The notes beneath the pieces are model-generated. The model made no database searches. It saw nothing but the letters and a program-made list of their open reading frames with translations, and was not told the origin of the DNA. Position numbers and translations under genes: made by a program. A stretch of DNA of 64,000 bases, taken from positions 3,534,001-3,598,000 of the forward strand of contig CP065006.1 in NCBI GenBank assembly GCA_016699695.1, given 5' to 3'. Shown here in pieces: positions 32,091 to 41,206 of this stretch. Position 1 is the stretch's first letter; each line of letters opens with the position of its first letter. The stretch comes from Bacteroidota bacterium. GTDB taxonomy: Bacteria; Bacteroidota; Bacteroidia; Bacteroidales; UBA10428.

Positions 32091-32681
32091 CTAATACTCC
32101 GGCTGAGGGAATTTTTTTTCTGCCCATTCGCCCACGTAAAACATTCCGAGTGCTGCTGCAATCATAAGCAGGGTAAACACTCCATCGGATATACCCATTA
32201 CGGTGCTTAGTTTTGGATATCCCTGAAAGCCATCCATAAAGAGTTTTTCCCACATAGGGTAACCTTCGCCAAAGACAAAAACCCCAATAAACAGCCCGGC
32301 AATAAATACCATGGCATCAATTTTTCCAATGGAAGCACCGCAAAAGCTGGTTCCCGGGCAAAAGCCCCCCATGATAAATCCAAGGCCCATTACAACACCG
32401 CCTAATATGGCCGAATGCATGTAGGTAGGGTTTACATACACCATCGCTAAATCGACCCAACCGAAAAGGCTAAAGAAAAGAAGCCCGGAGGCAGCCGTGA
32501 TGGCTCCGGTAAAAAACACTTTCAACACAACGGTATCGTATCCGTAAAAAACACCGGCAAGTTTACGGCTCGATGAAAAGCCGGAACTTTCCAGTACAAA
32601 CCCAAATCCAATTCCGATTACAAATGCAAGCAGCATGTTGGTATTGGCAGAAATTATTTCGTATGGTGCTAATGGTCCCAT
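32091..32681 (-). CDS. YeeE/YedE (TsuA-type) sulfur transporter, half 2
   Basis: This 196-residue membrane protein of the DUF395/sulf_transp family has about five helices. The conserved cysteine motif GGFCPGTSFCGASIGKIDA is the path for thiosulfate in characterised TsuA proteins. It is about half the length of full YeeE and is paired with the next-upstream gene, another half, so together they probably make one transporter. The pair lies between the molybdoenzyme and rhodanese genes. Confidence 0.92.
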   Translation of the reverse strand: MGPLAPYEIISANTNMLLAFVIGIGFGFVLESSGFSSSRKLAGVFYGYDTVVLKVFFTGAITAASGLLFFSLFGWVDLAMVYVNPTYMHSAILGGVVMGLGFIMGGFCPGTSFCGASIGKIDAMVFIAGLFIGVFVFGEGYPMWEKLFMDGFQGYPKLSTVMGISDGVFTLLMIAAALGMFYVGEWAEKKFPQPEY

Positions 32682-32727
32682 TTTTTTATTTTTTTATTTG
32701 TTTACTTAAAGTTTTCTAGCCTATTAA

Positions 32728-33255
32728 TTATTGAATCCAGTTTTTGCGGAAGAAATAGGCAAACAGAAAGGCTGTACCAAAGATACCCGCCATAGTAATT
32801 ATGCCGCCCATGGATAGCACTGCCATGCCGCTCAATGCCGAGCCGCTGGTGCATCCTCTTCCCAGCTGCGAACCAAAACCAAATAAAATGCCTCCGGCCA
32901 GAGCAAAAATCAGCCTTCTTTTAGAGGTGATGCGTGGAGAATGTTCGGTTTTTAATTTCAACCTTCCGGCCAGTGCGCCAGAGAAGAATCCTCCAACTAT
33001 TACTCCCATCATTTCAAAAACAAGCCAGTTGTTCAATGGGCTTTTTCCTTTTTCGTGACTGGCTTCAAACTCCTGGTAATAGGTGCTATTTGCATAATGT
33101 GTTGGGGCAGTTTCTTTAACAGCAGCCACCACTGTACTTTTAATGGCACCGCTGGCACCCAGTCCGCGCCCGGCAATGAAATTGGCCGCGAGCAGAATAA
33201 GCCCCAGCAAAACACCGCCGATATAGGGGTTGAGGTACTTGGTTTTTGTTGTCAT
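32728..33255 (-). CDS. YeeE/YedE (TsuA-type) sulfur transporter, half 1
   Basis: The ATG at 33255 (MTTKTKYLNPYIGGVLLG) is chosen; the longer frame from 33327 would overlap the NrfD gene and adds a polar, unlikely N-terminus. The 175 residues contain about four or five helices and the family motif GSQLGRGCTSGSALSGMA with its transport cysteine. There is a periplasmic loop of about 40 residues rich in charged residues after the first helix. It is followed by the second half 46 bases later. Confidence 0.92.
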   Translation of the reverse strand: MTTKTKYLNPYIGGVLLGLILLAANFIAGRGLGASGAIKSTVVAAVKETAPTHYANSTYYQEFEASHEKGKSPLNNWLVFEMMGVIVGGFFSGALAGRLKLKTEHSPRITSKRRLIFALAGGILFGFGSQLGRGCTSGSALSGMAVLSMGGIITMAGIFGTAFLFAYFFRKNWIQ

Positions 33256-33289
33256 AATATATCTGTTTTTATCTGTTTTATTCAATTTA

Positions 33290-34231
33290 TTAATACAACC
33301 ATCGACTAGCTTGGCCGGCATTGGCAATTATAAACCGGAGCATAATACCACCAAAAAGTACCAGCGACCCGGAGATGTAGACAGGTATATGGTATTTTCT
33401 AAGTTCCAATATTTCAAGAATAGCAGGTATTACCAAACCAAAACCTACTACAAAAATCCAGAAGGGAGCGGTATACTCACCCCCAAGGAAAAGGCTGGCT
33501 GCATCGATCTGAACTTGTGTGCTTGCCAGAAAACCCATAAACATGTGTACAATTAAAAAGAGCTCCACGGCAATTAGCATCAAGTCAATTTTGGCAAATC
33601 TTTTTCTTTCTGTTTCACTTTTACTAAGGAGCATAATGGCTGCAGCACCTGTGGATAATCCAGATGCCAGAAAGAGTGGCCCGAGAATGGAAGTATTCCA
33701 TAGCGGCCTGGCATTAAAAGCAGAAAATAAGATACCGGTGTATACACCTAAAATCACTGAGAACACCAGTATAAACCAGGCAATTTCCAGTATGTATTTT
33801 TTCAGAATGGATTCCAGATCATCAAACATTTTATGGGGCCATTTCCATTTCGGAAACACTTCCTTTACATGCAAGGCTGCCCAAATAAAAGAAAGAGGGG
33901 TCACTGCCATCAGCGTCCATGCTCCCCAGGACATAGGCGATTGCAGTTTGATGGTGGTATACAATCGCCAGAAATACAATTTGTGTTTCAGGTCCAGAAA
34001 AAGCGCGAATAATCCAAGAATGAGCAGGAAAGGCACTATCATGGGGGCTATTTTTACAGCACTTGGGTACTCGTTTTCTTTACCAAGAATTTTGAAGAGT
34101 GCGGCAAAGAATAGCACACCTGCTGCCAATCCGCCAAGAAAGAGGTACAGGGGTATTTGCCAATGCCAAATATGCAACACCGGATCGATCAGGTAATTGT
34201 TACGGCCGCTTATGATTAATTCTTCTCTCAT
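33290..34231 (-). CDS. NrfD/PsrC-type membrane anchor and quinone-binding subunit
   Basis: This 313-residue protein has about eight membrane helices, of the polysulfide reductase NrfD family (PsrC), and begins with a cytoplasmic or periplasmic stretch MREELIISGRNNYLIDPVLHIW. It transfers electrons from menaquinol to the ferredoxin-like subunit encoded immediately upstream (64-base gap). It has no heme-binding motif. The helix pattern (WHWQIPLYLFLGGLAAG, MSWGAWTLMAVTPLSF) is that of PsrC. Confidence 0.93.
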   Translation of the reverse strand: MREELIISGRNNYLIDPVLHIWHWQIPLYLFLGGLAAGVLFFAALFKILGKENEYPSAVKIAPMIVPFLLILGLFALFLDLKHKLYFWRLYTTIKLQSPMSWGAWTLMAVTPLSFIWAALHVKEVFPKWKWPHKMFDDLESILKKYILEIAWFILVFSVILGVYTGILFSAFNARPLWNTSILGPLFLASGLSTGAAAIMLLSKSETERKRFAKIDLMLIAVELFLIVHMFMGFLASTQVQIDAASLFLGGEYTAPFWIFVVGFGLVIPAILEILELRKYHIPVYISGSLVLFGGIMLRFIIANAGQASRWLY

Positions 34232-34295
34232 GATAGTAATTGCTTATAGGCTGATAAAGTTTTGATCTGTCATTACTTTCTTTCTTACAATACTT

Positions 34296-34829
34296 TTAAA
34301 TCAGAAAATACAGTTCGGGTTGCGTTCCTGCCTCAGGAATCAGTGTTTTATATTTTCTTTTTTTCAGAACTACCGATACCGGGCTTTTAGGATCATCCAG
34401 ATCGCCAAAATACATGCATTTAGTGGGGCACACGGCTACGCATGCCGGATCCTGGCCCTTTTTTACACGGTGTATGCAGAAAGTACACTTATCGACATAA
34501 CCATCGGGGTGCGAATAGCGTGCATCGTAGGGACATGAGGCAATACAGGCTCCACAGCCTATACATTTTTCGGAATTGACCAGTACAATACCTCCATCGC
34601 TGTAGTGACTTGCACCTGTTGGGCAACAGCGCACGCAGGGCGAATTGTTGCAGTGGTTGCACCGTTCGCTTCTGATTTCAATTTCGAGTTGTGGATAGGT
34701 ACCGTCGGTAACCTCCACCACCCAGTCGCGGCAAAATCCTATGGGTACATTGTTTTCGGTTTGGCAGGCCACTACGCAATCGCTGCAGCCTACACATTTT
34801 TTGGTATCGACGGCCATGGCATACCTCAT
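34296..34829 (-). CDS. Iron-sulfur electron transfer subunit (PsrB/PhsB type)
   Basis: The 177-residue protein has four [4Fe-4S] clusters, seen as CVGCSDCVVACQ, CNHCNNSPCVRCCP, CIGCGACIASCP and CTFCIHRVKKGQDPAC...CP. This is the standard DMSO reductase-family B subunit passing electrons between the membrane anchor and the molybdoenzyme. Its start codon overlaps the stop of the catalytic subunit by four bases (ATGA), so translation is coupled. Confidence 0.96.
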   Translation of the reverse strand: MRYAMAVDTKKCVGCSDCVVACQTENNVPIGFCRDWVVEVTDGTYPQLEIEIRSERCNHCNNSPCVRCCPTGASHYSDGGIVLVNSEKCIGCGACIASCPYDARYSHPDGYVDKCTFCIHRVKKGQDPACVAVCPTKCMYFGDLDDPKSPVSVVLKKRKYKTLIPEAGTQPELYFLI

Positions 34830-37066
34830 CGTTGTACCTCCTCTGCTTTAGGTTCGCTGGTTAAAAAAGTAACAAAGTTTCCTCTCATGCCGGTGCCCCC
34901 CATTACCGGATCGACATGCACACGGGTAATCAGTTTCGAATCGCTGGCCCCTTTTCCAAAGCAGCGTGTAAGTCGCTTGTCTTCGTGGCCGAAACCATGC
35001 ACCATGTAAACTGAGTCCCATCGTATGCGTTCGGTAATTCTCACTTTTATCGGAAACCTGGAGGTTGCCCCATCCTGGTTTCGCAGCCATACAGGTTGTT
35101 CGTTCGAAAGGCCCCATTCCCGCGCTACTCTGGGATTTACCCAAAGCATGTTTTCGTCCATTAAATCGGTGAGGTTTGGGTTGTTGGCCGTGCGGCTGAA
35201 TGTATGCGCCGGCCCCCTGCCATAATTTAACCTGTAATAACCTTCAGGAGGTTCGGGATGTGGGGTATATTTTGGTATTGGATCAAAACCTGCATTTTCG
35301 AATTCGGTGCTGTATAACTCAATTTTTCCTGTATTGGTCGGAAATTCTATCTCTTCATCAGGGGCAAAATAGAGGTCGTCGTACTCTCGCTCAAATGTTT
35401 TTATTCCTTCTTTCTGCATTTCGGCCAGCGAAAGTCCTACTTGTTTGAGTTGCCAATCGAGTTCATCTTCCATTTTCTCGAACGGAAACCATGCAGCCAG
35501 GTTCAGCTTAATGGCCAGTTCGCGTGCCATCCAATAGGCTGGTTTCGAATCGTATTGTGGTTCCATGGCGGGCATGCGCAAGGCCAATTGTCCTTTCCGG
35601 TGCGGGTTTTCGCGGATGGAGTCGTAGCGTTCGAGGTATGTGCATTCCGGTAGCACCACATCGGCCCATCCTGTAATTTCCATGGGCATGGTATCGATGG
35701 CTACCAGCAGGTCGAGGTTTTGTATGGCTTGAATGGTATTCGCCTGGTTCGGTAGGGTTTCAATCAGGTTGGTGCCAAGCACAATCCAGGCCTTAAAGGA
35801 ACAACTGCGTCCGTGGGCCGGGATGGTGGCATCGCAGATACCCGAAGCAAGTGCCAGACCTGCCAGCGGAAACAAACCGGGGTAAGCATCCTGCCATGTT
35901 CTGGTGGGTTTTGGATAGGGTGGGAAAGGGTATGAGGGTAACTTTTTTTCTGCAGGCCTGTAAAAGCCTCCACGACGGCCCCAACTTCCCAGAATGGCAT
36001 TTAAAATGGCCACCGCTCTTAATCGCTGAGAGTCGTCGCCATACCAGGTAACGTGCCGGCCGGGATGAATGATAACTGCCGGTGAGGCATTGGCCATTTC
36101 CCTCGCGGTTTCACGTATCACGGCAGGTTCAATGGTGGTAATGCCATGTGCCCATTCGGGTGTCATGGTTTTTACGTGTTCGCGAAGCTGTTCAAAACCA
36201 TAGGTATATTTCTCGACATAGGCTTTGTCGTACCAACCTTCTTCGATTATTACATGAATCCAGGCAAGTAGGAGAGCCAGGTCGGTAGCTGGTTTAATGG
36301 GTAACCAGAATTTCGATTTACTTGCAGCAGTTGAAAAACGCGGGTCGACAGTAATAATCGAAGCGCCTTTATCAATGGCGTCAGACATTTCCTGAACCTG
36401 CCCGTTGTGCATGTTCTCGCCAATGTGCGAACCAATAAGTACCAGGCAGCGGGTATCGCGGATATCAGTACGTTCAGGTGATTCCACCCCTTCGCCAAAG
36501 GTTGCTAAAAAGGCTACCTCTCTGGGTCCACGGCATTGTGCATACGAAGGCGCTGTGATGTTTGGTGATCCGAAGGCTTTCAGCAAACGCGAAAAATAGG
36601 CGCCTCCCGATCCGTGGTTAAAAAGTGCTACGCATTCTGGTCCATGCTCTTTGGCTATTGCCTGCATTTTATCGGCAATGTATTGCAATGCCTCGTCCCA
36701 ACTCACTTCTTTGAAGGTTTGCTGACCCCGCTCACCCACTCGTAATAATGGTTTCTTTAAACGGTCGGTATCGTAATACATTCCTACTCCACCGGTTCCA
36801 CGGGGGCATAATCTTCCGTTGCAATGCAGGTCGTCGTCGTTGCCTATTATTTTTTGTATTTGCCCTTGATCATTTTTGTATACCCAGCCGGCACATTTCC
36901 AGAAACATACTTCGCAATAGGTAGGTGTGCGTCTTAAGCTCCCCAGATCCAGACGATCGTTGTTCAGAAAGGTTTGAGAAAATGCCTGGTAGGCTGCATT
37001 ACTGCCAAGCACCACACCGCCTAGACCGAGGCCGGAAATCCTTATAAAATCTCTCCTGGATGCCAT
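34826..37066 (-). CDS. Molybdopterin oxidoreductase, polysulfide/thiosulfate reductase catalytic subunit type
   Basis: The 746-residue protein has a Tat signal (SRRDFIRISGLGLGGVVLG), so it folds with its cofactor and is exported. Cys51, Cys54, Cys58 and Cys87 bind an Fe-S cluster (CEVCFWKC, LCPRG). Cys178 in PSYAQCRGPRE is the probable molybdenum ligand, near the position of the Mo-Cys in Psr/Phs. A C-terminal MopB domain is present (WVNPRVAREWGLSN). It heads an operon with B and C subunits and sulfur transport genes, which supports polysulfide, thiosulfate or tetrathionate as substrate; arsenate or selenate cannot be excluded. Confidence 0.92.
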   Translation of the reverse strand: MASRRDFIRISGLGLGGVVLGSNAAYQAFSQTFLNNDRLDLGSLRRTPTYCEVCFWKCAGWVYKNDQGQIQKIIGNDDDLHCNGRLCPRGTGGVGMYYDTDRLKKPLLRVGERGQQTFKEVSWDEALQYIADKMQAIAKEHGPECVALFNHGSGGAYFSRLLKAFGSPNITAPSYAQCRGPREVAFLATFGEGVESPERTDIRDTRCLVLIGSHIGENMHNGQVQEMSDAIDKGASIITVDPRFSTAASKSKFWLPIKPATDLALLLAWIHVIIEEGWYDKAYVEKYTYGFEQLREHVKTMTPEWAHGITTIEPAVIRETAREMANASPAVIIHPGRHVTWYGDDSQRLRAVAILNAILGSWGRRGGFYRPAEKKLPSYPFPPYPKPTRTWQDAYPGLFPLAGLALASGICDATIPAHGRSCSFKAWIVLGTNLIETLPNQANTIQAIQNLDLLVAIDTMPMEITGWADVVLPECTYLERYDSIRENPHRKGQLALRMPAMEPQYDSKPAYWMARELAIKLNLAAWFPFEKMEDELDWQLKQVGLSLAEMQKEGIKTFEREYDDLYFAPDEEIEFPTNTGKIELYSTEFENAGFDPIPKYTPHPEPPEGYYRLNYGRGPAHTFSRTANNPNLTDLMDENMLWVNPRVAREWGLSNEQPVWLRNQDGATSRFPIKVRITERIRWDSVYMVHGFGHEDKRLTRCFGKGASDSKLITRVHVDPVMGGTGMRGNFVTFLTSEPKAEEVQR

Positions 37067-37088
37067 GTAAAAATATTTTTGTAGTGAA

Positions 37089-37108
37089 GTATATAGATAT
37101 CTATATAC
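37089..37108. promoter_or_regulatory. Perfect 20-bp palindrome upstream of the sulfur operon
   Basis: The 20 bases from GTATATAGAT to ATCTATATAC are exactly self-complementary, 23 bases ahead of the molybdoenzyme ATG. It lies just downstream of a minus-strand -7 box, so it covers the transcription start and first leader bases. It could be an operator or a leader hairpin. The rest of 37067-37356 is AT-rich with no gene. Confidence 0.6.
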
Positions 37109-37113
37109 AATTA

Positions 37114-37133
37114 GTCAAATATACGTATTTGAA
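37114..37133 (-). promoter_or_regulatory. -7 box and second inverted repeat of the sulfur operon
   Basis: On the minus strand 37123-37116 reads TATATTTG, an exact TAnnTTTG box. It is inside a 7-base inverted repeat (TCAAATA, 4-base centre, TATTTGA). The predicted transcript start falls at the edge of the 20-bp palindrome. Confidence 0.45.
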
Positions 37134-37356
37134 TTAATGCTTGTTATGGGTTTTTGTCAGAAAGGAAGATAGTAACTATCTAGTACATTATCAATACAAT
37201 AAATACTTTTTGAAGATTGTTATATGAAATAAAACCAGTTCTAAAATTCAGTAAATCAGATAGAAAGATTTGTTATATAGAATTAGTATAAATTACAGGC
37301 AAACACCTGAAATTGTTTTTTGTGTTAAGTAATTGATAAGCAATAACATAAAATAT

Positions 37357-38385
37357 TTATTTTAAACTAACCATCGTGGCACCATATCCATATTCTTTGA
37401 AGGAGGCATCCTGGTATTTCAATTGAGGGTATTTACGGTCGAGCTTTTTGCGAAGTTCAAGTTTGAGTATTCCATTGCCTACTCCGTGTATAAATACAAT
37501 ACGTTTTGAATTCGAGCGCACGGCAGTTTCGAGGGCTGTTTCAAAGCGTGCAAGCTGAATTTCTATTATCTCACTGTTCGAAAGGCCGGCATGGCTTTCT
37601 GTTATTTCTTCGATGTGTAAATCGACTTCGATTAATTCTGATTGTAAAGGCTTTTCGACAGGCACCGGTTTAGGGTCTTTCACTTGTTTTACTTTGAGCA
37701 GGTCATTTTTGCTCAGATTTTTAACAGCCTCGGCCATATCGAGGTTTTCTTTCATGAAAAGCACTGCTTTTTCATTGAAATAGTCGTTCTCCGAGAACTC
37801 TGCTGCTTTGTAGAAACTCAATGACTCAAGCGAATGGGTGGCATCCAGCGCAGGTTGTGGATTGTAAAGGCCTTCTTTATAAAAATGGCCCTGGATGCGT
37901 AGTTTTTTTATTTTTCCAATGGCAGTCTGACTGTATTTTTTAATCAGTGCTTTGCTGTCTGCTTCGATGCGTCCGGTTTTTATCAACTCGAAAACACTGC
38001 CTTCGGTTTGGGCTACCTGAAATTGCAAACTATAGGTGCTGTTGTTCACCAGGTACAGTAAAAAGTCACTTACATGCAGCAAACGCTCATTTTCGGGAAT
38101 GATTGCCAAAAAAGCCTGACCATCGAAACTTTGATGCCGATAGGCTTCAGGTTTTATTTGCGGTTTTAAGTTTGCAGGCGTTGGAGTTTCAATGGGACGA
38201 ACCTCTGCACTTCCTACTCCATCGTAAGTTGAATTCTGGTCGGGTAGTAGTTCGGTCAAAGGAACTGGAATTTCAAAACCATCGTCGGTTTGAACTTCTG
38301 CCGTATGGCTATCGATCATCGATATGATCGTTCCTCCACCTATGTCGTTCAGAAACCGAACTTTGCTGCCAATTGTTAGTGCCAT
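37357..38385 (-). CDS. DUF2027 and Smr domain protein
   Basis: This 342-residue protein has an N-terminal SH3-like barrel (MALTIGSKVRFLNDIGGGTI), a central DUF2027 beta domain, and a C-terminal Smr domain. The Smr domain shows DLHIEEITESHAGLSNSEI, RIVFIHGVGNGILKLELR and a terminal YGATMVSLK. Smr domains bind branched or broken nucleic acids and often act as nucleases in ribosome rescue or recombination; the DUF2027 version is Bacteroidota-specific and uncharacterised. It is a single gene. Confidence 0.93.
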   Translation of the reverse strand: MALTIGSKVRFLNDIGGGTIISMIDSHTAEVQTDDGFEIPVPLTELLPDQNSTYDGVGSAEVRPIETPTPANLKPQIKPEAYRHQSFDGQAFLAIIPENERLLHVSDFLLYLVNNSTYSLQFQVAQTEGSVFELIKTGRIEADSKALIKKYSQTAIGKIKKLRIQGHFYKEGLYNPQPALDATHSLESLSFYKAAEFSENDYFNEKAVLFMKENLDMAEAVKNLSKNDLLKVKQVKDPKPVPVEKPLQSELIEVDLHIEEITESHAGLSNSEIIEIQLARFETALETAVRSNSKRIVFIHGVGNGILKLELRKKLDRKYPQLKYQDASFKEYGYGATMVSLK

Positions 38386-38548
38386 TTTTTTAATGTTTTA
38401 TATTTCTTTTCTCTAAACACAATTTATTGCAAGTTCTAAGTTTTTTTTTCAATAGTCTATTGCAGGTATTGAGTTATAGCGAGCCATCTGAATTGCCAAT
38501 TTGCAACAAAGGTTTTTGTGCCGAGAACTTGTAGCGTATAAAATTAAC

Positions 38549-38556
38549 TATTTTTG
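38549..38556 (+). promoter_or_regulatory. -7 box (TATTTTTG) of queA
   Basis: The box matches TAnnTTTG exactly, 24 bases ahead of the GTG at 38581. It overlaps an in-frame TTG at 38554, making that TTG an unlikely start. Confidence 0.45.
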
Positions 38557-38580
38557 CCGCATCATAAATTAAAACTTAGT

Positions 38581-39792
38581 GTGAAGCCTTTAGCTATTTC
38601 GGAATACGACTACGAACTGCTTGAACATAGGATAGCTAGGTATCCTTTGGAAAACAGAGAGGGTTCGAGGTTAATAATCGTTAAGCCTGGATTGGTTCTG
38701 GAGGAGAAAGGTTTTGCTGATATTTCTTCCGAAATTCCGCCAGGTAGTTTGGTTGTGACCAATAATACACGTGTTATTCATGCCAGGCTTGCATTTACCA
38801 AACCAACTGGTGCTGCCATAGAAATATTTTGCCTGAGTCCCGTTGACCCGGACGATTACCAGTTGACTTTTAGTGCCCGTAAATGCTGCATTTGGAGCTG
38901 TCTGGTTGGTAACTTGAAAAAATGGAAAGAAGGATGCCTGGAGCAAAGTGTGATAGTATCTAATTTATCGGTGAAGCTGGTAGCCTTTCAAAAGGGCATT
39001 GATAACCAGGGAAACCCTATAGTTCAATTTAGCTGGGACAAAGACATCACATTTGGCGAAATTCTGGAAGTGGCAGGAAAAATGCCAATACCTCCCTATT
39101 TGTGCCGCGACACAGAAACAATCGACCATATCCGCTATCAGACAGTCTATGGTAAAGCCAGCGGGTCGGTTGCAGCACCTACCGCCGGATTGCATTTTAC
39201 AAAGGATATTCTTGATGAATTGAGTCGCAAAGGGGTTACTTTGGCTGAGCTCACTCTGCATGTGGGAGCAGGTACCTTTCAGCCGGTAAAAACCACCAAT
39301 GCATTGGACCATGCCATGCACGGCGAACAGATTATTGTATCGAAAAAAATACTGGACTCCCTGGCAGGGCATTCCGGACCGGTTATTGCCACCGGAACCA
39401 CCAGCCTTCGCAGCCTCGAAAGCATATATTGGCTTGGTGTGAAAATTATAAAAAATCAAAATCCGGCTTCGCTCGAACAATGGTACTGGCGCGAAAATTC
39501 GTTTGATATTAGCCGTCAGGAAAGTATTCGGGCAATTAGTGAATATCTTGAAAGAGAAAAACAGGATTTCCTTACTTCTACTACCCAAATTATGGTGGTG
39601 CCCGGATACAGATTTAGAATGGCCGATGCGCTGATTACAAATTTTCATCAGCCAAAAAGTACCTTACTTTTGTTAATTGCTGCATTTATTGGTGAACGAT
39701 GGAAAGAAGTATACCGGTATGCCCTTGCACACAATTTTAGGTTTTTAAGCTATGGCGACAGCTCGTTGCTCTGGTTGCACCATGAAATATAG
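38581..39792 (+). CDS. queA: tRNA S-adenosylmethionine ribosyltransferase-isomerase QueA
   Basis: QueA transfers and isomerises the ribosyl group of SAM onto preQ1-modified tRNA to form epoxyqueuosine. A GTG start at 38581 gives MKPLAISEYDYELLEHRIARYP, which aligns with the usual N-terminus of QueA; total 403 residues. Motifs include NNTRVIHARL, YQTVYGKASGSVAAPTAGLHFT, THVGAGTF-like LHVGAGTFQPV and the ending LSYGDSSLLW. It stands apart from queC-queF at the start of the window. Confidence 0.93.
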   Translation: MKPLAISEYDYELLEHRIARYPLENREGSRLIIVKPGLVLEEKGFADISSEIPPGSLVVTNNTRVIHARLAFTKPTGAAIEIFCLSPVDPDDYQLTFSARKCCIWSCLVGNLKKWKEGCLEQSVIVSNLSVKLVAFQKGIDNQGNPIVQFSWDKDITFGEILEVAGKMPIPPYLCRDTETIDHIRYQTVYGKASGSVAAPTAGLHFTKDILDELSRKGVTLAELTLHVGAGTFQPVKTTNALDHAMHGEQIIVSKKILDSLAGHSGPVIATGTTSLRSLESIYWLGVKIIKNQNPASLEQWYWRENSFDISRQESIRAISEYLEREKQDFLTSTTQIMVVPGYRFRMADALITNFHQPKSTLLLLIAAFIGERWKEVYRYALAHNFRFLSYGDSSLLWLHHEI

Positions 39793-39870
39793 AACGAGTA
39801 AGGATTTATTCTTGAATTGTGCCTGATTTTTTCGAAATTTAATTTTTAGTGAACCTTCATTTTAAACAAG

Positions 39871-40560
39871 GTGTGTTATACCATCGAAAAAAATCTTACC
39901 CGCGAGCAGCTGGAACTGCGATTCGGAGCAGCTTTTAAGCATAACAGGCCTTATTCGCCCGGCAAGAGGGTGTCGGGTTTTTCCCTTCCCGAAGTGCCCG
40001 TGATCAAGCTTGAATCGCCCGAAAGCATCGATGCCATCAGCTGGGGTTTAATTCCCTTTTGGGTGAAAAATTCACAGCAAGCTGCCGATATTCGCACCAA
40101 AACACTGAATGCCAAGGCTGAAACACTGCTTGAAAAACCCTCTTTCCGACATACACTCAAAAGTCAACGATGCCTTTTATTGACCAATGGATTTTACGAA
40201 TGGCAGCATTTGGGCAAAATAAAAATTCCCTATTTTATAAGTTTAAAGGATGATATTGCCATGCCCATGGCCGGACTTTACGATTACTGGACCAACAACA
40301 ATACCGGCGAGGTGGTCGAAAGCTTTACTATTGTTACTACAGCGGCCAATGCTTTGATGGAGAAAATACACAATTCCAAAAAACGCATGCCTGTAATTTT
40401 TACGAAAGAAACTGAGAAGATCTGGATCGATCCGGATTTGAGCACCGAGAGGGCCCTTTCACTTTTAGTGCCGCTTAAAGATGATTTACTGTTTGCAGAA
40501 CGGGTTGATGATTCCGGTTCGGATCTGTCCGGTAAGGTTATGCAAAAAAACCTGTTTTAA
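39871..40560 (+). CDS. SRAP-domain protein (YedK/HMCES family)
   Basis: The SRAP protein cross-links itself to abasic sites in single-stranded DNA. The start is a GTG at 39871, fixed by the need for Cys at position 2 (MCYTI): after Met removal this Cys forms the DNA-protein cross-link. All other family residues are visible: the Asn of LNAKAET, the Glu of TNGFYEW, and the His of KIHNSKKRMPVIF. The 229 residues are normal. It is transcribed alone, 78 bases after queA, and is the second DNA-lesion tolerance gene in the window after the short dnaE. Confidence 0.95.
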   Translation: MCYTIEKNLTREQLELRFGAAFKHNRPYSPGKRVSGFSLPEVPVIKLESPESIDAISWGLIPFWVKNSQQAADIRTKTLNAKAETLLEKPSFRHTLKSQRCLLLTNGFYEWQHLGKIKIPYFISLKDDIAMPMAGLYDYWTNNNTGEVVESFTIVTTAANALMEKIHNSKKRMPVIFTKETEKIWIDPDLSTERALSLLVPLKDDLLFAERVDDSGSDLSGKVMQKNLF

Positions 40561-40629
40561 ACCATATGGCTTATAACAGGCTTTAGGGCATTAATTAGAA
40601 AAGCTTATATTGTGTGGTGTAACAATTTT

Positions 40630-41136
40630 CTACTGAAATTCTTTCTTTAACTGTTCGCACCACTTAGTAATGCGCTGGTTGTTGAGTTTAGCCTGGTTTT
40701 CGAAATCAATGGCCAATCCACTAAAATGTTCACCCCGTTCGGCTTTTGAGCTCTCGTAGGAATAGCCTTCGCGCGAAGTGAAGCCGACTAAAGTGGCACC
40801 TAAGTTTTCTACCAAATTTGCCATTATGCCTACTGCGTCGCAGAAGTTTTCTGGATAGCCTTTTTGATCGCCGTTGCCATAAATAGCAATCTTCTTTCCT
40901 TTTAATTTTAACTCTTCGAGTTCGGGAACAAATTCATCCCAGTAATTTGGAAGTTCTCCATCGAACCATGTTGGACAGCCAAGAATTAAGTTATCGAAAG
41001 AGGCAAATACCTTTCCGGTAATTTCTTCGGCATTCACCGCTTCAATTTCCTTGTCTTCGAAATTCTCAAGTATCTTTTTTGCTACCAATGCTGTTTTGTT
41101 GGTATTGTAACTATATATCAAACCTATTTTCTTCAT
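40630..41136 (-). CDS. Long-chain flavodoxin
   Basis: The start at 41136 (MKKIGLIYSYNTNKTALVA) puts the FMN phosphate-binding loop at the N-terminus; the ATG at 41154 adds six residues. The protein has 168 residues. It shows LILGCPTWFDGELPNYWDEF around one flavin-stacking aromatic residue and YGNGDQKGYPENFCDA for the second, plus the 20-residue insertion of the long-chain class. Flavodoxins carry low-potential electrons, including to nitrogenase; whether this one serves the nif system at 60 kb is not shown. Confidence 0.94.
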   Translation of the reverse strand: MKKIGLIYSYNTNKTALVAKKILENFEDKEIEAVNAEEITGKVFASFDNLILGCPTWFDGELPNYWDEFVPELEELKLKGKKIAIYGNGDQKGYPENFCDAVGIMANLVENLGATLVGFTSREGYSYESSKAERGEHFSGLAIDFENQAKLNNQRITKWCEQLKKEFQ

Positions 41137-41206
41137 AATACTTACATTAATCAATTTAGGCAGAAGTAGTTATATTTTAAACTTTCTTCTTGTTCTGCCT
41201 GTGTAT

